From NCBI GenBank assembly GCA_018433765.1, contig JAHDQO010000004.1, forward strand, positions 372,001 through 436,000: a stretch of 64,000 nucleotides of DNA, written 5' to 3'. The position numbers and the translations under genes are program-made. Below are positions 60,421 through 64,000 of the stretch, piece by piece. Position 1 is the stretch's first letter. The number at the start of each line of letters is the position of its first letter. The notes under the pieces were generated by a model. That model searched no databases. It worked only from the letters and a program-made list of their open reading frames with translations, and had not been told where the DNA came from. Source of the stretch: Tissierellales bacterium (GTDB taxonomy: Bacteria > Bacillota > Clostridia > Tissierellales > Sedimentibacteraceae).

Positions 60421-61845
60421 ATGAGAATTAATCACAATCTTATGGCTATGAACACACATAGACAATTGGGTGTTACAGCAGGAAGACAAAGCAAAAACAT
60501 GGAAAGACTTTCATCTGGCTTAAGAATTAACAGAGCTGGTGATGATGCAGCAGGATTAGCAATATCAGAAAAAATGAGAGGACAAATTAGAGGTTTAGAT
60601 CAAGCTTCTAGAAACTCACAAGATGGTATTTCACTAATTCAAACTGCAGAAGGTGCTTTAAATGAAACTCATGATATTTTACAAAGAATGAGAGAATTAT
60701 CCGTACAAGCTGCTAATGATACTAATTCAGCTGAAGAAAGAGGCGCTATCAAAAATGAAATTGAACAATTGATTGATGAAGTTGATCGTATAGCAAATAC
60801 TACTGAATTTAATACAAAAAAATTATTGACAGGTGAAATTGGTGCAAAAACAAATGATGCAGCTAATATTACTGGTATTTCTATGAAAGGAACAACAAAA
60901 GCAGGTACTATCACTTTTACTTCAGATGGAACAATGGCTGCTGCAGCTAAAGGATCTTTATCTTTAACTAATGGAGTTAATACAGTAAATACTTCTGATG
61001 TATTAATTATTAATGTAAATAATCATACTTATAATATTGGAACAACCGCAGGTCAATCTTATGAAGAATTAGCTGAACAAATTACTAGTACTGTAGATGG
61101 CTTAACAGCTACATATGATGCAGCTAATGATGAGATTGATTTTGAAACTGATTTAGCTAACGCAGATCAATTTTTCACAATTAAAGAAAAAACTGCAGGA
61201 AGTTTAGATGGTACAGTAGATTTCACAGATATAACAGGTAACGGTATAGATACAGCTAATAATGTTAATGGTACAGCAAGTACTAACGCTTCAGGATTAA
61301 CTACACTTGGTGAAGCAACATTCTCATATTATGGTAACGAAGTAACAGTAACTGGTGGTACTGGTAGCTTTGACGGCTTATCATTTGAATTACAAGCAGA
61401 TGAAGGGGATACAACTACAGCTACAGTAAATGGAAGTACAATACATATAAGCGATCAATTGACTATGCAAATTGGGGCTAATGCAGGTCAGGAAATGAAT
61501 ATTAATATTAATGCTATGGATGCAACTAGTTTAGGTATTAATGATATAGATGTAACAACACAGAGTGGAGCAGATAGTGCAATAAGTAAAATTGAATTAG
61601 CAATTAAAACTGTCTCTAGTCAAAGATCAAAACTTGGTGCTTATCAAAACAGACTAGAGCATACAATTAAAAACTTAGATACATCATCAGAAAACTTACA
61701 AGCGTCTGAATCAAGAGTTAGAGACGTTGATATGGCTAAAGAGATGATGGAACTTACTAAACAAAACATATTACAGCAAGCAGCTCAAGCAATGTTGGCT
61801 CAAGCTAACCAAGCTCCTCAAGGAGTGTTACAATTACTAAGATAA
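60421..61845 (+). CDS. hag: Flagellin
   Basis: About 474 residues; ATG 60421 has GGGAGG upstream, though the frame is open further 5'. The N-terminal D0/D1 part starts MRINHNLMAMNTHRQLG with NMERLSSGLRINRAGDDAAGLAISEKMRGQIRG; the C-terminal part ends LQASESRVRDVDMAKEMMELTKQNILQQAAQAMLAQANQAPQGVLQLL. The central ~200 residues are Thr/Asn/Gly-rich and surface-exposed. Made last, under sigma-28 and CsrA/FliW control, and followed by a strong terminator. Confidence 0.96.
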   Translation: MRINHNLMAMNTHRQLGVTAGRQSKNMERLSSGLRINRAGDDAAGLAISEKMRGQIRGLDQASRNSQDGISLIQTAEGALNETHDILQRMRELSVQAANDTNSAEERGAIKNEIEQLIDEVDRIANTTEFNTKKLLTGEIGAKTNDAANITGISMKGTTKAGTITFTSDGTMAAAAKGSLSLTNGVNTVNTSDVLIINVNNHTYNIGTTAGQSYEELAEQITSTVDGLTATYDAANDEIDFETDLANADQFFTIKEKTAGSLDGTVDFTDITGNGIDTANNVNGTASTNASGLTTLGEATFSYYGNEVTVTGGTGSFDGLSFELQADEGDTTTATVNGSTIHISDQLTMQIGANAGQEMNININAMDATSLGINDIDVTTQSGADSAISKIELAIKTVSSQRSKLGAYQNRLEHTIKNLDTSSENLQASESRVRDVDMAKEMMELTKQNILQQAAQAMLAQANQAPQGVLQLLR

Positions 61846-61937
61846 GTAAAATTTAAATCTATGATCTTAGTTAGTATATATCAAGTAATTAATTAAATCC
61901 ACTGAACAATTAAGTAATTAAGAGTTAAAAAATAAAT

Positions 61938-61977
61938 AAAAAAGAAACTGGTATTTTCATAAGCCAGTTTCTTTTTT
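61938..61977 (+). terminator. Terminator of the flagellin gene
   Basis: AAAGAAACTGG and CCAGTTTCTTT stem with a T6 run. From here to 62178 the sequence is AT-rich and I see no gene. Confidence 0.88.
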
Positions 61978-62180
61978 GCTAATTTATTCGAATATTAGAG
62001 TAATAATTGTATAAATTATTAAGCATGCTGAATAAGCAATTTTAAAGCAGAAACAAAATTTGATGGTTTAGTGATGATTTTGATTTGATAGTAGTTTTAT
62101 ATGAATTTGTATTTTTTCTTCTTAACACAGCAAATTTATAGATTAAAAGGACAAGTATTAACTATTTTGTGTATATAAAT

Positions 62181-62214
62181 AGCCGAAGAATTTATTTGTT
62201 GAAATTCTTCGGCT
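62181..62214. terminator. Hairpin terminator after the chemotaxis receptor gene
   Basis: 13-bp perfect stem AGCCGAAGAATTT/AAATTCTTCGGCT. It lies just past the end of the minus-strand receptor gene. Confidence 0.7.
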
Positions 62215-62229
62215 TATTTTATTTAATAG

Positions 62230-63999
62230 TTAAAATTCATTATCTTTTTCTAATGCTACTACATCTTCTAATTGTTCAGACTGTTCAGCTTTTTCTTCTT
62301 CTGGTTCAGTTTGATTTTGCTCTTTCTTTTTTTTGCTTTCTTTAAGTAAATTAAAAAGATTACTGTTTAAAAGAGATTTCTTTTCTTTAGGCTTTTTATT
62401 TTCATCATCTTTTAAGCCTTTTTTCTTTTTAATTTTGTCTATTTTATTTTTATTACCCTTTACTATTGCATCCAGCTCTTTAACTATGATTTCGAGTTCA
62501 TTAGATTGAGCTTGAAGTTCTTCTGCTGCTGCTGCACTTTCTTGAGCTGCTGCTGCATTTTTTTGCACTACATCGTCCATATTTTCTATTGCACTAGTTA
62601 CCTGTTCTACTCCTTTTGCTTGTTCTTCACTTGTAGCAGATATTTCAGCAACTAATGTATTAACTTTTCCTATTTCTGATGTTATTCTTTCTAGAGAATC
62701 AGTTGACTCAATGAATACTTCCACTGCTTTTTCTGATAATTCAATATTATTTTCAATAATAGAAGTAGTATCTTTAGCCGCATCTGCACTTTTTTGAGCT
62801 AATTTTCTAACTTCGTCTGCAACCACTGAAAAACCTCTACCTGCTTCTCCTGCTCTGGCTGCTTCTATAGCTGCATTCAATGCTAGTATATTAGTTTGAA
62901 ATGCAATAGTGTCTATTACCTTTATGATTTTTGATATTTGTTTACTTGATTCTTCAAGATTTTTCATTTTCTCAATCATAGAATTCATTAATTTAGCACC
63001 GCTAGCTGTAGAATTCTTAGTTTTGTATGATAGTTCAGATGCTACTACTGTGTTTTCTGCATTTTGTTTAACCATTGTAGTAGTTTCTTCCATACTAGAT
63101 GATGTTTCTTCTAATGATGCAGCTTGTTTTGTAGAACCATCTGCAAGCTCTTGACTTGTAGCAGCAAGTTGAATTGCTGCAGTTGATACAAATGATGAAG
63201 ATTGTGATAAATTCTCATTTATTTTGTATATTCTCTTAACTATTCTACCTGTTATAATAAATAATAATAATATTGCTAAAGTACAAACAACTACACCAAC
63301 GCCTATGCCCGTTGTAAGTCCTTTGGTGATAGGTTCTCTAACTTCAACTTTAGGAACTGCGATACCAACTCCCCAACTTGTATTCGTATTTCCGAAAGTT
63401 AAAGGAACTATTGTTGTCAAAATTTCTTCATTTGATGATATACCAGTAGAATAAAATAAATCTGATTTTTTTGAATCAAGTGCTGAATGTACTTTCTTAC
63501 CAATGGTAGTATTCTTTTGATTGTATAAAGATTTGCCTAATAAGTTCTTGTCAGGATGTGATAAGATTTGTCCATTTGCTGATATTAAATAAGCATATCC
63601 ATTTTCAAATACATTTATATTATCAAGTATGTCAGATAGAGGCTGCATCAGTATGTTTATTCCAACGATTCCTGCAAATTTACCATCTATGAACAACGGT
63701 TCAGCTATAGAAGTCATATAAACGTTTTCACCTGAAGCGTTATCAAAATATGGTTCTAGAATACTTTCATTATTGGTGAGCTTTGTAAGTTTATAATATT
63801 CACATTTAGTATCTTTTTCACCATCTAATGCTGTTTCTACTTTGAAACTGTTTCCATTTCTAGTGATATAGGGTATGAATCTGCCTGTTTTATCATGGTA
63901 CGGCTTTCCAACATATTCACTGTCTTTACCATCAAAGGCGTTAGGTTCCCAACAAGTATAGATCCCATATATGAAGTCATTCTTTTTCATAACTTCCTG
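62230..63999 (-). CDS. Methyl-accepting chemotaxis protein (partial, start outside window)
   Basis: At least 589 residues; the frame is still open at the right edge and the visible N-terminus already lies within a dCache sensor ([39 protein letters not shown]), so the true start and first membrane helix lie outside. A membrane helix follows ([21 protein letters not shown]), then the signalling domain with the hairpin tip [41 protein letters not shown]. The C-terminus is a long Lys/Glu tail ending EKDNEF; no NWETF-type CheR tether is seen. It signals to CheA/CheW, not encoded here. Confidence 0.93.
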   Translation of the reverse strand, partial: QEVMKKNDFIYGIYTCWEPNAFDGKDSEYVGKPYHDKTGRFIPYITRNGNSFKVETALDGEKDTKCEYYKLTKLTNNESILEPYFDNASGENVYMTSIAEPLFIDGKFAGIVGINILMQPLSDILDNINVFENGYAYLISANGQILSHPDKNLLGKSLYNQKNTTIGKKVHSALDSKKSDLFYSTGISSNEEILTTIVPLTFGNTNTSWGVGIAVPKVEVREPITKGLTTGIGVGVVVCTLAILLLFIITGRIVKRIYKINENLSQSSSFVSTAAIQLAATSQELADGSTKQAASLEETSSSMEETTTMVKQNAENTVVASELSYKTKNSTASGAKLMNSMIEKMKNLEESSKQISKIIKVIDTIAFQTNILALNAAIEAARAGEAGRGFSVVADEVRKLAQKSADAAKDTTSIIENNIELSEKAVEVFIESTDSLERITSEIGKVNTLVAEISATSEEQAKGVEQVTSAIENMDDVVQKNAAAAQESAAAAEELQAQSNELEIIVKELDAIVKGNKNKIDKIKKKKGLKDDENKKPKEKKSLLNSNLFNLLKESKKKKEQNQTEPEEEKAEQSEQLEDVVALEKDNEF

Positions 64000-64000
64000 T

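Overview
The window reads as AT-rich chromosomal DNA from a motile, anaerobic low-GC Firmicute of class Clostridia. The evidence is the spaced GGAGG ribosome sites with frequent TTG/GTG starts, a T-box leader, a type I c-di-GMP riboswitch, a SigI/RsgI pair, a sodium-pumping methylmalonyl-CoA decarboxylase and a Clostridia/Bacillus-type flagellar cluster. I cannot name a genus from sequence alone. No tRNA, rRNA, CRISPR array, prophage or transposase gene was recognised.

Layout. 1-2900: end of a metal ABC transporter, a probable type I toxin/antisense-RNA locus, a broken nucleotidyltransferase, a PurM-like kinase and a tiny membrane protein. 3100-5183: an AraC-type regulator and a Gate-domain membrane protein. 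5186-14319 (minus): an eight-gene operon converting succinate to propionate (AspT-like carrier, CoA transferase, two-subunit methylmalonyl-CoA mutase, four-subunit Na+-translocating decarboxylase). 14576-30602: mixed metabolic, transport and regulatory genes (HD protein, AI-2E-type permease, two EamA exporters, YkvI-like carrier, radical SAM protein, SigI/RsgI, TetR-MATE pair, SerA, T-box-controlled ArgG, M14 carboxypeptidase). 30734-61845: flagellar genes, with fliR-flhB on the minus strand and about 28 genes on the plus strand from flgB to flagellin. 62230 to the right edge: a methyl-accepting chemotaxis protein cut by the window.

How the flagellar genes work together. Early genes start behind a c-di-GMP-I riboswitch. 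They include a sigma-28-type factor, its anti-sigma FlgM, and FliW-CsrA. Late units have TAAA-N16-CCGAT promoters before flhO, flaG and flagellin. The flagellin leader carries two GGA motifs placed like CsrA sites, one in a hairpin loop and one on the ribosome site. The order is that of Bacillus/Clostridium fla-che operons, but fliH-fliI-fliJ, fliM-fliY-cheY and flhF-flhG are missing from their usual places, and fliR-flhB has moved and inverted.

The most unusual feature is a family of dispersed, modular intergenic repeats in at least 14 gaps. They contain a small hairpin with compensatory base changes (GTTTTAC/GTAAAAC versus GCTTTAC/GTAAAGC), a second TTTAC/GTAAA hairpin and outer complementary arms. 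In every case I checked they run in the same direction as the surrounding transcription, on both strands. Several sit at junctions where expected flagellar genes are missing.
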